Positions 35,204 to 46,100 of a stretch of 64,000 nucleotides of DNA are shown in pieces. Numbering within the stretch: position 1 is the first letter of the stretch; each line of letters starts with the position of its first letter. Both the position numbers and the translations under genes were made by a program. Where the stretch lies: positions 124,001 through 188,000 of the forward strand of contig JBAXQM010000002.1 of the NCBI GenBank assembly GCA_037131735.1, given 5' to 3'. This DNA comes from CAIUPE01 sp037131735. Its GTDB lineage: Bacteria > Pseudomonadota > Alphaproteobacteria > Rhizobiales > Beijerinckiaceae. A model generated the notes under the pieces. It searched no databases. It had not been told where the DNA came from and saw only the letters and a program-made list of their open reading frames with translations.

Positions 35204-38200
35204 TCAGAAAGCTCTTAGAATCATGTCGAACATATCGCGTGCGGTAGATACGATCTGTGCGCATGCCGAATAGGCTTGTTGTAATTTGATAAGCTCTGCA
35301 GCTTCAGCGTCGAGATTGACGCCGGTTGCTGAGTCATAGGCTGCCGCAACATTGTCGGCCACTGTCTTGGCCGCAGAGGCCGATGTTTTAGCGGCTTGCG
35401 CTGACGAACCAATTTTGCTTACGGCGGCAGCATAAATATCTGCAAATGTGCCTGATCCATTATTTAAAAGATCACTGCGACCGATATCGATCAGCGACAA
35501 AGCGTTGCGATTATCGCCGGTCCGCAAGGAATCGGTGGTGATACGGAACCGATCCCCAACGACAGCGTTGCCTTCGATGACGAATTGCGCACCCATATAA
35601 TCAACAGGAATGCCCGATTGATAAGCGCGCTTGGCGATCAGATCGCCTCTGATGTAATCGCCATTTTCGTCGCGGAGAAGGGCACCAGACGAGTCCAGTT
35701 TCAGGGCATAGAGGGAGACAATACCCTCATCAGTGACGTCGACCTCAAGATCAGGAATTGTTGGATTGATCCGATCCATCGCTTTGTCATAGGTCGCGGC
35801 TAAACTGCGCGTACCGGTCTGATCAGTTTGTTGGAGCGATATGAGAAGGTCCTCAGGTATTGTCCCGCCTATTTGCGTCGATTCGATCGTCAATTTATGT
35901 CCGACACGCGATACGGTTTCGCTTGTATCCGTGAGATTAGGCGTCGAGCTATCGGAGACAACCTTGGATGAAAGCGACAACGTACTTTCCGAGAGAGACA
36001 ATGTGAGATCGCTTCCCGAAAAGCCGATTGTGGTCATATCATTACGATCACTCTCACTCGACGTGGACAGATTGGTAAGGCTGAGCGATGTGAGTGAACC
36101 GGAAAGCGATTTTGTGATCAATACACGATCATCATCGGTTAGCGAAACAGAACTACTCGCCAAACCAAATTGCGCATTCAATGTAGTTTGAATTGAAGCA
36201 AGATCTGATGACGTAGTTTTTGAGGCAATGATCTGCTCGCTTATGCCATTGGCAACCAGTCCGAACTTTGAAACATCATCGCCTGAAATTGAAATCACGG
36301 GCGGAGTCGTTGAAAGTGACTTTGGGAGAGCGATGATCAGCTTTTGTGCGCCTTCAGGGTCACTTGAATCTGCGGGAACAAGAGACACCGAAAGGCGAGT
36401 ATCTCCTGAGACGGAAAATGTGCCGCCCCATAACGCGTTACCCGTAAAATCATTTCGGCTGCGTGTGAAGGTGACTGTTGATTGAACGCCATTAATTCCA
36501 ATTGTGAATGAACTGGTCGCTAAATCATCGGGAAGGGTTACGGCTGATCCGACAAGCGAGCGCTGGGGCGCGAGTTGCGTCAAACGGTCAGCCATCAAGG
36601 ACGCAATTTCCGTCGATGTCTTACCCATGATGCTTTGACCCGCAAGACGAATGGGGCTCGAAAGGCCGTCAATGGCGAGGGAATATACCGCCCCGGGCGC
36701 AAGCATTGGCGACGAGCCCTGCGTTAATGACGGGCTGTCACTCTGGGGGCTAACATCGAATTTGATCGCGCTTGTTCTCACGCCATCGGTGAGTGATTGT
36801 TGATTGGCAATCGGGCTCTTGGAATCGGTAATTTGTAGGGAACGATAAGAGCGGGATAAAATAGTTCCTGAAGAATCAGCTACAAGCGTCGGTGCTTCCG
36901 GTTGAACCGCGCCGACCATAAAGCCGTTCGCCGCTTTTACGTAATCAGCAGGAACCGCATTGGCACCAGCAAGTTGTATCCCTTCGCGCGTTACGAGATC
37001 AATCTCTGCCGCAGCGGATTTTTGGGTAATTGCCGCTGATGCTGATGAAAGGACAGAGCTTCCTGTAATCGTCGCGGCCGAAATTTCATTCGTGCCCAGC
37101 GCGTTCAGCGTTACATAGCCATTTGCCGCGCTGGCAAATAGTTGATTGCCGAGGTCAACATTCGTTCCATCATGTTCGGCAAGGACTCGATTGATTTCAT
37201 CCGCCAAAGCTTGTGCAGGGTCGGCAAGGCTCGCCGGATCCGTGATACCATTTGGAAAAAGACTTGAAGGGAAGAGAGTCAAGTCGGGCGTTGTGGTCCC
37301 ATTGACTGTCAATCGGAGTTGAGCAGTGCCGATATTCGATAGTGTCGCAATGTTCGATGTCGATGTCGAGGCTTTAGGGTCAATTCTGAATGTCGCAGCC
37401 GAGATCTCGCCGAAAGAATAAAGCGAAACGGAGCCGCTTCCGGCAGGTATCGTTGATACGATGCCATCTTTTTTGAAGCCAATCGCATTATTCGGAATCG
37501 TCGATTGATTGAATAAGGCGGAGAGAGAGGGAGCCGGAGGAGGATCGATCATTCCCCCCGTATTGGTGATTTCAATCAAAGCGCTGCTGAGATTGCCTGT
37601 GACCGCTTCGGCAAGCTGAGGAAGCGACGCCGCCAGCTGGCGCGGATCGTCAATAAGCATACGCAAGGCCGAAGCCGCATTCGAAAGGGGGGAGAATGTA
37701 TATGTATCGCCATCAGACGGTTTGCCGGTGAAGCGAATGGTCATGCCGTCAATTGATACGCGGTCGGTGCCCGCGGCCTTTACGCCACTTGCGGTATTGA
37801 CGATGGTCCATTTGTTATCAGTTTTACTGAAGGTCGCGCGATAGTCGCCAGACTCTAAGGCGCCCACCTGGCCCATATCGATTGTTGCCGATGAAACGCC
37901 TTTATTGGACTTCGATGGCGTAGCGGAGAGCGTCGTTGTCGAGAAGAATGTTACACCTTTTTTGCCGTCGAGATCGGCGCCCTTTGTATGTTGATCATTA
38001 ACGCGTTTGGCAAAGCCAATAGCCATGCGATCAAGTTGGCCTTCCATCGACGTAATTTGATCATCAAAAGATTGGATACCCCCGACGGTTCCGCCTTGGA
38101 TTTTAGAGAGCGGAATACTTGCGCCATAGGGATCAAGCGTAATCTGGAGATGGCCGTTTACGCGGCTCGCGGTCAATGATTTGGCGCCATTCGGGCCAAC

Positions 38201-38920
38201 AAGTTGCGGTCCCGCTGTGCCATCATTCAGATAAAGATCGACTGCACCGCTTGGGCGGCTTTCTACCGTGACACTGACAATCTTTACAATCCCATCAACG
38301 AGCTTGTCCCGTTGATCAAGAAGGTCATTGCCTTTGCCTCGATCATTCCCGACAGACTCAATCTGTTTGTTAAGATCAGCCAATTGTTTTGTGAGCGCTT
38401 CAAGATCGTCAAGTTGCGACTGTGCATCCGAAACGATGGCATTGGCCTCGGCATTGAGTCGATTAGCCTGAATGTTGAAGCCGTCTGCTAGGTCATTGGC
38501 TGATTGGATAACGGTCGTGCGAACCGCTATTGAAGAGGGCGTTGTGGCAAAATCTTGTAAACGCGAAAAGAGTGTTTGCGATAATTTACCCAAATCACCA
38601 TCGCCCGAGAACATGGCCTTCTCGAGACGATCGAGCCGGTCAGACAATGCGGTGGCCGCTGACGATGCCGATTGTGTTACACGTTTTTCAGCTTGAACAA
38701 ACACATCGGTTGCACGCCGAATTACATCGACAGCAACGCCTGAGCCTGTTCCGGTTCGCAGAGTTGTAGGGGACGAAGCAGCGTCGCCAATGCCCTGCAG
38801 CTGCACATCACGCCGCGCATAGCCTTCCGTATTCGCGTTGACGATATTGTTGCCCGTAACTTCAAGGGAGCGCCGATAGGCTGAAAGGCCCGACGAGCCA
38901 ATTGATAAAATATCAGCCAT
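35204..38920 (-). CDS. flgK: hook-associated protein 1, unusually large
   Basis: The N-terminal rod-family motif LSIGSSGLSAYRRSLEVTG followed by NNIVNANTEGYARRDV, and the C-terminal LIKLQQAYSACAQIVSTARD, identify FlgK. It is 1238 aa; most FlgK proteins are 450-700 aa. The extra length lies in the centre, roughly residues 330-1120, which is Ser/Thr/Asp-rich, beta-type sequence predicted to form outward-facing domains (D2/D3 expansion). Reading frame is intact throughout. It belongs to the leftward rod/hook operon between flgJ and flgL. Confidence 0.92.
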   Translation of the reverse strand: MADILSIGSSGLSAYRRSLEVTGNNIVNANTEGYARRDVQLQGIGDAASSPTTLRTGTGSGVAVDVIRRATDVFVQAEKRVTQSASSAATALSDRLDRLEKAMFSGDGDLGKLSQTLFSRLQDFATTPSSIAVRTTVIQSANDLADGFNIQANRLNAEANAIVSDAQSQLDDLEALTKQLADLNKQIESVGNDRGKGNDLLDQRDKLVDGIVKIVSVTVESRPSGAVDLYLNDGTAGPQLVGPNGAKSLTASRVNGHLQITLDPYGASIPLSKIQGGTVGGIQSFDDQITSMEGQLDRMAIGFAKRVNDQHTKGADLDGKKGVTFFSTTTLSATPSKSNKGVSSATIDMGQVGALESGDYRATFSKTDNKWTIVNTASGVKAAGTDRVSIDGMTIRFTGKPSDGDTYTFSPLSNAASALRMLIDDPRQLAASLPQLAEAVTGNLSSALIEITNTGGMIDPPPAPSLSALFNQSTIPNNAIGFKKDGIVSTIPAGSGSVSLYSFGEISAATFRIDPKASTSTSNIATLSNIGTAQLRLTVNGTTTPDLTLFPSSLFPNGITDPASLADPAQALADEINRVLAEHDGTNVDLGNQLFASAANGYVTLNALGTNEISAATITGSSVLSSASAAITQKSAAAEIDLVTREGIQLAGANAVPADYVKAANGFMVGAVQPEAPTLVADSSGTILSRSYRSLQITDSKSPIANQQSLTDGVRTSAIKFDVSPQSDSPSLTQGSSPMLAPGAVYSLAIDGLSSPIRLAGQSIMGKTSTEIASLMADRLTQLAPQRSLVGSAVTLPDDLATSSFTIGINGVQSTVTFTRSRNDFTGNALWGGTFSVSGDTRLSVSLVPADSSDPEGAQKLIIALPKSLSTTPPVISISGDDVSKFGLVANGISEQIIASKTTSSDLASIQTTLNAQFGLASSSVSLTDDDRVLITKSLSGSLTSLSLTNLSTSSESDRNDMTTIGFSGSDLTLSLSESTLSLSSKVVSDSSTPNLTDTSETVSRVGHKLTIESTQIGGTIPEDLLISLQQTDQTGTRSLAATYDKAMDRINPTIPDLEVDVTDEGIVSLYALKLDSSGALLRDENGDYIRGDLIAKRAYQSGIPVDYMGAQFVIEGNAVVGDRFRITTDSLRTGDNRNALSLIDIGRSDLLNNGSGTFADIYAAAVSKIGSSAQAAKTSASAAKTVADNVAAAYDSATGVNLDAEAAELIKLQQAYSACAQIVSTARDMFDMILRAF

Positions 38921-38953
38921 GGGTCACCGCCCTGACGGGAGGGAGAACATTCA

Positions 38954-39319
38954 TCATGGTGTTTTCTCGTAACCCGATGCATCGACGGATTTCTGAAATG
39001 TTCGTTTGATTGAATCAGCGATACCGAAGCGATTTTGCTTCGTCGCGAGATCGGCATAGGCTTGATCAAGCATGGACTGAAAAGGCTTTTCACCTTCGCC
39101 ATCAAATAAGCCATCCTCAAGCTTTGCATTATGCATTTCTTTGAGCATGGTTTGCACAAACAAGGCTTCAAAGCCTTTGGCAGCCTGATCGAGCGTCGCC
39201 TTCGAACCGACCTTCTTCGCATCATCAAGCGAGAGCGCCGCTTTAGCGAGCGTCTTGTTAGAGCCTGCAGCACTTTTGGCTGAGATCAATGTTGTCGAAT
39301 CGATTTTGAGCGCGTCCAT
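38954..39319 (-). CDS. flgJ: rod-binding protein, FlgJ N-terminal-domain type
   Basis: Rod-capping/assembly protein of 121 aa. The conserved core is AAKGFEALFVQTMLKEMHNA followed by MLDQAYADLATKQNRFGIAD, the Rod-binding domain of FlgJ/CheL. The peptidoglycan hydrolase half of enterobacterial FlgJ is absent, as is usual in alphaproteobacteria. I use ATG 39319, with GAGGAG ten bases upstream, rather than TTG 39328. It lies between flgI and flgK. Confidence 0.9.
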   Translation of the reverse strand: MDALKIDSTTLISAKSAAGSNKTLAKAALSLDDAKKVGSKATLDQAAKGFEALFVQTMLKEMHNAKLEDGLFDGEGEKPFQSMLDQAYADLATKQNRFGIADSIKRTFQKSVDASGYEKTP

Positions 39320-39336
39320 AATCGTCAAGCTCCTCG

Positions 39337-40554
39337 TCAGATCACAATCAATTCGGCGTGAAGGGCGCCGGCTTGTTTCAAGGCTTCAAGAATGGCGACA
39401 AGATCGCTTGGCGAAGCGCCCACTGAATTGACCGCGTCAACAATTTTAGAAAGCTGTACGCCGGGCGCGAACATGAACATTTTCACTTTCGCCTGGTTCA
39501 CGTCGACTTGGCTTTGTTGTGTCGTTGTATTCTGCCCGCCCTGCGCGACAGCTCCTTGACCCGTCGCGATGCCACCTTGGCCCGTAGCGACATTCTGGCT
39601 TTCTGTAATGCGAACCGTGAGGCTACCATGCGAGACGGCGGCGGGCGTGAGGAACACGCCATCGCCAATGACAATTGTTCCTGTCCGCGAATTTACGATG
39701 ACGCGGGCAGGTGGTGCCGATTGATCAACACGGATATCTTGCACAGCAGCCATGAAGGACACGCGCTGATTCACATCACGTGGTGCATTCACTTTGACAG
39801 TTGCCGCGTCAAGAGCGGTCGCCGTGCCGGCGCCCATTGATTTGTCGATCGCAGCAACAAGGCGCTGCGCTGTCGAGAAGTCCGGCGTGTTGAGATTGAG
39901 CATCATCGCCGGCATGGATTCAAACGGGGTCGCGACTGTACGCTCAACCGTTGCACCACCAGGAACACGACCAACGGTCGGTACGTTCACAGTAACGGTT
40001 GATCCGTTTGCGCCTGATACGCCGAGGCCGCCGACGGCAAGATTGCCTTGCGCCATAGCGTAAGTTTCATTGTCCGCACCGACCAGCGGCGTCATGAGCA
40101 AGTTACCACCCACAAGGCTTGCGGCCTTACCGATGGCGGAAACGGTAATATCGATTTTTTGCCCGGGCTTCGCGAAAGCAGGCAAATCAGCTGTGACCAT
40201 CACAGCTGCAGCATTTTTGGCGCTGAGTGATCCCGCATCAATATTCAAGCCGAAGCGTGAAACCATGCTCTGCATGCTTTGTAATGTCGCAGCCACGTTA
40301 CCATCACCCGTGCCGTTAAGGCCGACAACGATGCCATAACCAACAAGCTGGTTTGAACGAACGCCCGCAACACTAGCGATGTCTTTCACGCGCTCAGAAG
40401 GAACCGAAGGCGTTGTTTGCATGTCAGCAGCGGGAAGTGCTGCTTGTTGTTGCGGCGCTGCTTGCGCAGGCTGCGCGGCCTGTTGCTGCGCGATCGCCTC
40501 CGTCGCGAGAATCGCGATCATGAGAGCGGCGAGGGAGGCGATCACTTTCAGCAT
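39337..40554 (-). CDS. flgI: flagellar P-ring protein
   Basis: Periplasmic P-ring subunit. From ATG 40554 the product is 405 aa, with signal peptide MLKVIASLAALMIAILATEA and cleavage near AIA-QQQ. The conserved mature sequence begins ERVKDIASVAGVRSNQLVGY and includes GLNGTGDG; the C-terminus has NSVGASPSDLVAILEALKQA. An additional Gln/Ala/Pro-rich stretch of about 30 residues follows the signal peptide and accounts for the length above the usual 370 or so. AGGA nine bases upstream supports this start over 40584. Confidence 0.95.
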   Translation of the reverse strand: MLKVIASLAALMIAILATEAIAQQQAAQPAQAAPQQQAALPAADMQTTPSVPSERVKDIASVAGVRSNQLVGYGIVVGLNGTGDGNVAATLQSMQSMVSRFGLNIDAGSLSAKNAAAVMVTADLPAFAKPGQKIDITVSAIGKAASLVGGNLLMTPLVGADNETYAMAQGNLAVGGLGVSGANGSTVTVNVPTVGRVPGGATVERTVATPFESMPAMMLNLNTPDFSTAQRLVAAIDKSMGAGTATALDAATVKVNAPRDVNQRVSFMAAVQDIRVDQSAPPARVIVNSRTGTIVIGDGVFLTPAAVSHGSLTVRITESQNVATGQGGIATGQGAVAQGGQNTTTQQSQVDVNQAKVKMFMFAPGVQLSKIVDAVNSVGASPSDLVAILEALKQAGALHAELIVI

Positions 40555-40608
40555 AGGTTCAATCCTTGTCAGGCCAAAGGGCAAGACGTTGCATCAGATA
40601 ATGTTAGA

Positions 40609-41304
40609 TTAGATCGGTGCAGCCCAGCCGAAGAATCGGCCGAACCAGTTTTGACGTGAAGCATCCGCGAGATCGCCTGATCCCGTGTAGCTAATCTTCG
40701 CTTGCGCAACGCGGCTTGAATCAACCACATTGCCGGCCTTGATGTCTTCTGGACGCACAACACCGCTCACGCGGATATATTCTTCGCCATTATTGAGGGT
40801 AAGATTTTTCTCGCCTTCAACCCACATATTGCCATTTGGAAATACGCGCGTGACCATCACCGTGATTGTGCCGGACAAGCTGTTTGATTGGTCGGCTGTG
40901 CCTGAGCCTTTATAGGTTTGATCAGCACCTGAGCTCCAGTTCCCCGAAGTTGCAATTGACGGATTGGTCAGACCCAACATGCCCGTTGCACCAAAAATTG
41001 AACCGGGAAGTGTGGTCGATGTTGTACCCGAGCGAGAGAGATCGCTTGTCGCCGATTTGGAAGCTTGCGTTGTTTCTGACAATGTAACCGTGATCACATC
41101 ACCAACTGTGCGCGCGCGACGATCGCCGACAAAAAAGCCCGGTTGTGCTGCGGAGAAGATCGCACCATCATCGGCTTTCGGATGAACTGAAACGACCTTG
41201 TCATAATCTTCTTGAAGATTAGCAGAGATTTTCTGTTCACGCTGTGCCGAACAGCCAGTCAAAAAGACAAGCGAGGCAAACATAATGAGATAAAATGCTT
41301 TCAT
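40609..41304 (-). CDS. flgH: flagellar L-ring lipoprotein
   Basis: Outer-membrane L-ring subunit of 231 aa. The lipoprotein signal is MKAFYLIMFASLVFLTGC with the acylated Cys at residue 18. Conserved sequence includes ARTVGDVITVTLSETTQASK, MWVEGEKNLTLNNGEEYIRV, SGVVRPEDIKAGNVVDSSRV and the C-terminal NWFGRFFGWAAPI. It lies between flgG and flgI in the leftward operon. Confidence 0.96.
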   Translation of the reverse strand: MKAFYLIMFASLVFLTGCSAQREQKISANLQEDYDKVVSVHPKADDGAIFSAAQPGFFVGDRRARTVGDVITVTLSETTQASKSATSDLSRSGTTSTTLPGSIFGATGMLGLTNPSIATSGNWSSGADQTYKGSGTADQSNSLSGTITVMVTRVFPNGNMWVEGEKNLTLNNGEEYIRVSGVVRPEDIKAGNVVDSSRVAQAKISYTGSGDLADASRQNWFGRFFGWAAPI

Positions 41305-41316
41305 GATCAGTCCCCG

Positions 41317-42102
41317 TTAGATATTCTGCGTCAAGAATTTGGACATCGAGTCGACAGCACTGATGGCCTTCGAATTGACTTCATAGGCGCGCTGCGTCTC
41401 GATCATATTCACGAGCTCTTCAACAACATTCACATTCGATGCTTCGAGTGCGCCTTGAAGAATTTTGCCTTGGCCGTTTGCGCCTGGGGCGCCAACAATC
41501 GGCGCGCCCGAAGCACCCGTCGCGGCCATCATGTTTTCGCCCATTGGCTTGAGGCCGCCATTATTTGGGAATGAGGCAATTTCGATATTACCTACAACCT
41601 GCGGCGCTGTTTGTCCGGGAATGCCGACCGATACGATACCATCACGCGAAATCGATACAGACGACGCGTTTTCAGGGATCGTGATGGCTGGTTCAAGCGG
41701 ATAGCCATTTGATGAAACAACTTGACCTGTTGAGCTCTTCGTAAAATTGCCGGCGCGTGTGTAAGCGATCTGGCCGTCGGGCATCAGCACCTGGAAGAAC
41801 CCTCCGCCGTCGATTGTCATATCGAGCGAGTTATCCGTGTTGATAATGCTGCCTTGGCTGTATAGTTTTTCTGATGAAACGATACGCACGCCGGTACCGA
41901 TCGCAAGACCCGTCGGTAATTGCGTATTCTGTGATGTCTGCGCGCCCACTTCTCGCAAATCTTGATAAAGCAGCGTTTCAAAATTGGCACGGTCGCGTTT
42001 AAAGCCGACAGTATTGACGTTGGCGAGGTTGTTCGAAATCACGCTCATGCGTTCTTGCTGGGCGTTCAATCCCGTTTTCGCAACATTTAATGCATCAGGC
42101 AT
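41317..42102 (-). CDS. flgG: distal rod protein
   Basis: A 261-aa distal rod subunit. It has the N-terminal rod motif ERMSVISNNLANVNTVGF and FKRDRANFETLLYQDLREVG, a central GGGFFQVLMPDGQIAYTRAG, and the C-terminal EELVNMIETQRAYEVNSKAI. The length and the LYQDLREVGA segment are characteristic of FlgG rather than FlgF. It is 31 bases downstream of flgF. Confidence 0.95.
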   Translation of the reverse strand: MPDALNVAKTGLNAQQERMSVISNNLANVNTVGFKRDRANFETLLYQDLREVGAQTSQNTQLPTGLAIGTGVRIVSSEKLYSQGSIINTDNSLDMTIDGGGFFQVLMPDGQIAYTRAGNFTKSSTGQVVSSNGYPLEPAITIPENASSVSISRDGIVSVGIPGQTAPQVVGNIEIASFPNNGGLKPMGENMMAATGASGAPIVGAPGANGQGKILQGALEASNVNVVEELVNMIETQRAYEVNSKAISAVDSMSKFLTQNI

Positions 42103-42133
42103 GGCTCACTCCACTTTAGATAAACTGCCGTCA

Positions 42134-42883
42134 TCACGTTGATGACCGCATGAGTTTGGATGTTTGATCGTCAAGATCTTTCGCTGTGCCGATCAATTTG
42201 ATCTGCATTTCATAGGCACGTTGCGTTTGAATAATTTCGACCATCGATTCGACAGCATTCACATTGCTCGTCTCGAGCGAATTGTTTGTTACTTTGATCT
42301 TTGCATCATTAGCCGGGAATTGGCCGTTCTTTGGACGGAGATAGCCATCAAGGCCGCGTGCAACATTACTCGCGGGAATCGAGACGAGATCGATACGACC
42401 TGCAGGCACCATCGTGTTGCCTTCGGCGCCGAGTGGTTTGTATGTAATGGTTCCGTCTTGAGCGACTTCAATTTTTTCAAAAGGTGGAACGGTGATGTCA
42501 GCGCCCCCACCTTGGACGGTAGAGCCGTCACCCATCTTCAATTTACCTTCCGCAGTCACGCTCATATCGCCGCGGCGGGTCAAAACCTTTTGCCCACTGG
42601 GATTGGTGACAACAAAAAAGCCGTCACCGTTGATAGCGATGTCAAGCGGTCGGTCGGTGCTGATTAGATTAGAAACGGACGTATCAACGCCGGTATCTCC
42701 GCGGCTCGCGAATACACGGTCTTCATAGGCCTTCGGATCCTGTAAATAGGCCGAGCCAACGCTTGTATTCACGTCCTTGCGGAAGCCGATTGTGTTGAGG
42801 TTTGCAAGATTCGCAGCGGTAATCTTCTGATTATCAGCCAGAAGCCGCATCGTATTAAGCGAAACCTGTGAAATCCTGTCCAT
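42134..42883 (-). CDS. flgF: proximal rod protein
   Basis: A 249-aa rod protein starting MDRISQVSLNTMRLLADN with ITAANLANLNTIGFRKD, central INGDGFFVVTNPSGQKVLTR, and the C-terminal VESMVEIIQTQRAYEMQIK. The order flgF-flgG-flgH-flgI matches the family. ATG 42883 has AGGACGG just upstream and is preferred over GTG 42898. The gene is first in its operon and has a sigma-54 promoter about 70 bases upstream. Confidence 0.93.
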   Translation of the reverse strand: MDRISQVSLNTMRLLADNQKITAANLANLNTIGFRKDVNTSVGSAYLQDPKAYEDRVFASRGDTGVDTSVSNLISTDRPLDIAINGDGFFVVTNPSGQKVLTRRGDMSVTAEGKLKMGDGSTVQGGGADITVPPFEKIEVAQDGTITYKPLGAEGNTMVPAGRIDLVSIPASNVARGLDGYLRPKNGQFPANDAKIKVTNNSLETSNVNAVESMVEIIQTQRAYEMQIKLIGTAKDLDDQTSKLMRSST

Positions 42884-42950
42884 GGCCCGTCCTGTCACCT
42901 AACTCGGTAATCGGATGGGATGCCAAAAGCCTGACACCCCCTCACCATTT

Positions 42951-42966
42951 AGCAAGAGGTGTGCCA
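42951..42966 (-). promoter_or_regulatory. sigma-54 promoter of the flgF-G-H-I-J-K-L operon
   Basis: Minus strand TGGCACACCTCTTGCT is a near-perfect -24/-12 element (TGGCAC, then TTGCT, GG and GC ten apart). It lies between the terminator of the flgE transcript and flgF. Confidence 0.85.
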
Positions 42967-42982
42967 TTAACCATGGAGGGGT

Positions 42983-43020
42983 AAAAAATTGGTCGGGCCG
43001 CCGCTCGCGCAGCGGCCCGA
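42983..43020 (-). terminator. rho-independent terminator after flgE
   Basis: On the minus strand a nine-pair GC-rich stem (TCGGGCCGC with GCGGCCCGA, 43020-42993) is followed after four bases by six T residues (42988-42983). It lies about 100 bases after the flgE stop and separates the flgBCDE and flgFGHIJKL transcripts. Confidence 0.8.
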
Positions 43021-43122
43021 AGACCGAGATCCGCCCACTCTTTTGAAGGAGCAGACGGCTTGTCGGCCGTGGGGCTCTGAGCCGGGGGCCTTAATCAGGC
43101 CGCCCGGCGATGCCTTACCTCA

Positions 43123-46100
43123 TTACCCGCGGATCTGAATGATCGTCTGGGTGAGGGTTGTTTCGGTTTCGATCGCCTTCGAGTTCGCTTGGAAGTTACG
43201 TTGCGCCGTAATCAGGTTCACGAGTTCTTCCGTAATGTCGACGTTCGAGCGTTCGAGCGAACCGGACTGGATCGACCCGAAGCCGTCGCCACCGGCCTGG
43301 CCGAGGGCAGCGTCGCCGGACACCGAGGTCGCGACATAGTTCGAGTTACCGACCTGTTTCAGACCGTTCGGGTTGGCGAAGTTCGCCAACATGATCTTGC
43401 CGAGCGCTTGCGTCTGGCCGTTCGTGTAGTTGGCGCGCACCGTACCGGTCGCGTCAATGTTCAGACCATCGAGCTTACCCGACGTGTAACCGTCCTGCTG
43501 GAGCGACAACACCGAGAAGGGCTGCGAGTACTGGGTCGAGAACTTACCGTAGTCGACGTTCAGATTGATCAGGTTTGAACCGTTGCCCGGATCGAATGGC
43601 GAGTACACCACACCTTCCTTTGGTGAGGAGAGTTTACCCACCGTATCGAAGGTCAGCTGACCCTGATTGAGGTAGAGCGGAACCCAATTCGGCGCATCGC
43701 CTTGGCTCTGCGTCGTGATGTTGCCATTGGCATCTATGTAAAGCTTGTTACCGTTTTCGTCCTGCGCCTGTTGGGGCACAGTGATGATCGGCACGCTGCC
43801 TTGCGTTGTGGTCACATTGCTCAAACCAAGGTTCGGGCTGCCGACGACATTGATCTGCGAAGTTGAACCGGTTGTCCCTGAGGTAAAGACGAAATTGTTG
43901 TTGTCTGGGTCAAACCGTACTTTGACACCTGAAACAGTTTTGCCCGTCTTTGAATCCTGGATGAGATTGACACGCTCTTCAATGGCGGCAGCAAAAGTGT
44001 CACCCGTATAAGCGCGGCCCGCAGGAAGAATGACGTTACCGACGACACCGTCGACGGTGAATGTCATTCTGTTTTCACCAAGCTGTTCATTGGGGTAGAA
44101 TGTTTGCTTGAGTGAATAAATCGCGCGGCTACCGACGGCCATAGCGGCGGCGGCTTCAAGGCCCGTTCCGTTGGTTGTTGTCTGCTGCAGGAATACTGTC
44201 GAGCCAATACCCAAGAGCTTATTGTCTGATCCTTCATAGGGTCCGTTTAAATCAGAGTTCAAGCTTGTCAGATCAACGCTGCCTGTTGTGGCGCCCTTCA
44301 CAAGCTTACTTGCGTCCTCGGTTTTCACAGTATCATTGATGCGGACCGTTGGAACAAATTTGTCACCGCTGGTATCGCCCGAGATGATGAGATAGCCATC
44401 TGAATCCGCTTCAACGCTGAATACGGAATCGCCAATGTCGCCCCCAGTTTGAGTTATCCAATCGGCGGCGATTTCAGACGCTATGTCTTCAGCATTGATT
44501 GCGCTTGTTGCGGTGAAAACATAGTCTTTACCATTGATCTGGATGCTTACGGTATCGCCTGACGCAAGGTCATTCGTGAACGCATAGCCATGCTGTTCTT
44601 GGACGGCCGTTTCGTGCAATGCGGCGCGACCAACCTTGATATTGCTCGTCTCACCTGAAGCACTCGATGTGAAGGTGAACTGACGCGTATCCTTGTTATA
44701 CTTGATTTGGATACCAAAACGCTGATCCGCAGGATCAAGAACCGAATCGCCATTCGGAACCAATTCATTATTGGTCACAACACTACCGGCGCGAATAAGC
44801 GTCTTTGTTGCGCTCTGCTGATCGGGGATGCCGAGGTCCGAACCGTTTGTAACGGGTGAATAGACCTGGATGCTATCAAACTGTGAGCGGGGATCTGGTG
44901 AATTCGGGCCAATCAAATTGCGGTTTGGCGTGAAGGTCAAAGCGCGCTTCGACACATCATAGCCAACAACGATTGGCGGATTCGTCTCATCAACCCATGT
45001 ATCGCTGTCTTTACCGAGTTCACTATAATTCGCATTCATCTGTTCATTGAGGCGGGTCTGAACGAGACTGATAAGCTCCTGCCGTGTCAATTTCAGATCG
45101 GGAGTTTTGCCTTCAATCCCGCCTGCCGTACCGGTGAGGCCTGCGTTACCCAATAGATCCAGCGTAATGGGTGAATCGAGAGGCACGGGATTGCCCGTGA
45201 TCGCATCGATTTTATTGAGGTTCAACTGGATGATATCATTGCCGGGAACGGTTGCCGTGCCAGCAAGATAAGTGTCCTTGATGTTGATATATTTGTCATC
45301 GCCGAAAGCTTCATTGGCAGCGCGTGTCATTTCAGCGGCCAATTCTGTACCCGTATAATCCCCTGCTTTAATGCTCACCGAAACGGGCTGCGAATTGCCG
45401 TCCGAAATCGTGAACATATCTTTGCCCCAGAAGGGAATGCTTGGATCTGTGCTGTTGGGAAGAGCTTCATGTGTGCTGCCGTATTCGGTTGGGTCCGTTA
45501 CGATCGAAACTTTCAAACTATCCGTATCGCCGAAATCAAAGCCGTTGGTGCGGATATTGACGCCCGTTACGCTTGCAGCGGTTGACGCTGCCCGATTGGT
45601 CTGGTCGTCGAATTTCCACAAGGGATGCGGAGCTCCCGATACGAATGTTGAATCCTTCGATTGCGGATCTGATGTGACCTCGCCAAACTTATTCATATAG
45701 AGGGTCTTACCCTGCTCGTCTTTTGCCGTAATGAGGGCGGGGTCGAGTTCGTTGTCGCCCACGAACACGTGTGTTTGCCATTTGTTGGACGGTGAAATAT
45801 CCGTCGCGTTCGATGTCTTCACGTAATAAATGGTCGCGATCGTCGGATTGCCGAGCGAGTCATAAATCGTGATCGAGGTTGACTGGTTGAAGGTCGAAGA
45901 GTCATTGCGGTTGAACTTGTAAGGGTTCGCATCCGTATATTTTGGATCTTTCGGAATGATTGTCGCGTCGGCCGGCAAATTCAGACCGAGCTGAATCTTC
46001 GTTGTTGCCGCTGGCAGACCAGAGTTCACAGGGAGCTGCAAGTTCTGCGCGCTGGAGATCGAGGTCGATGTCACCGAACCGTCGGCGTTGACCGGGAACA

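Noticed and set aside
35204..38920. Idea that the long flgK is two fused or frameshifted genes
   Set aside because: The frame is open throughout, both conserved ends are of the FlgK type, and there is no internal start with a second D0 motif.
38722..39273. 183-codon frame across the flgJ/flgK junction
   Set aside because: It overlaps the recognised flgJ and the flgK start in another frame and has unlikely Arg/Ser-rich sequence.
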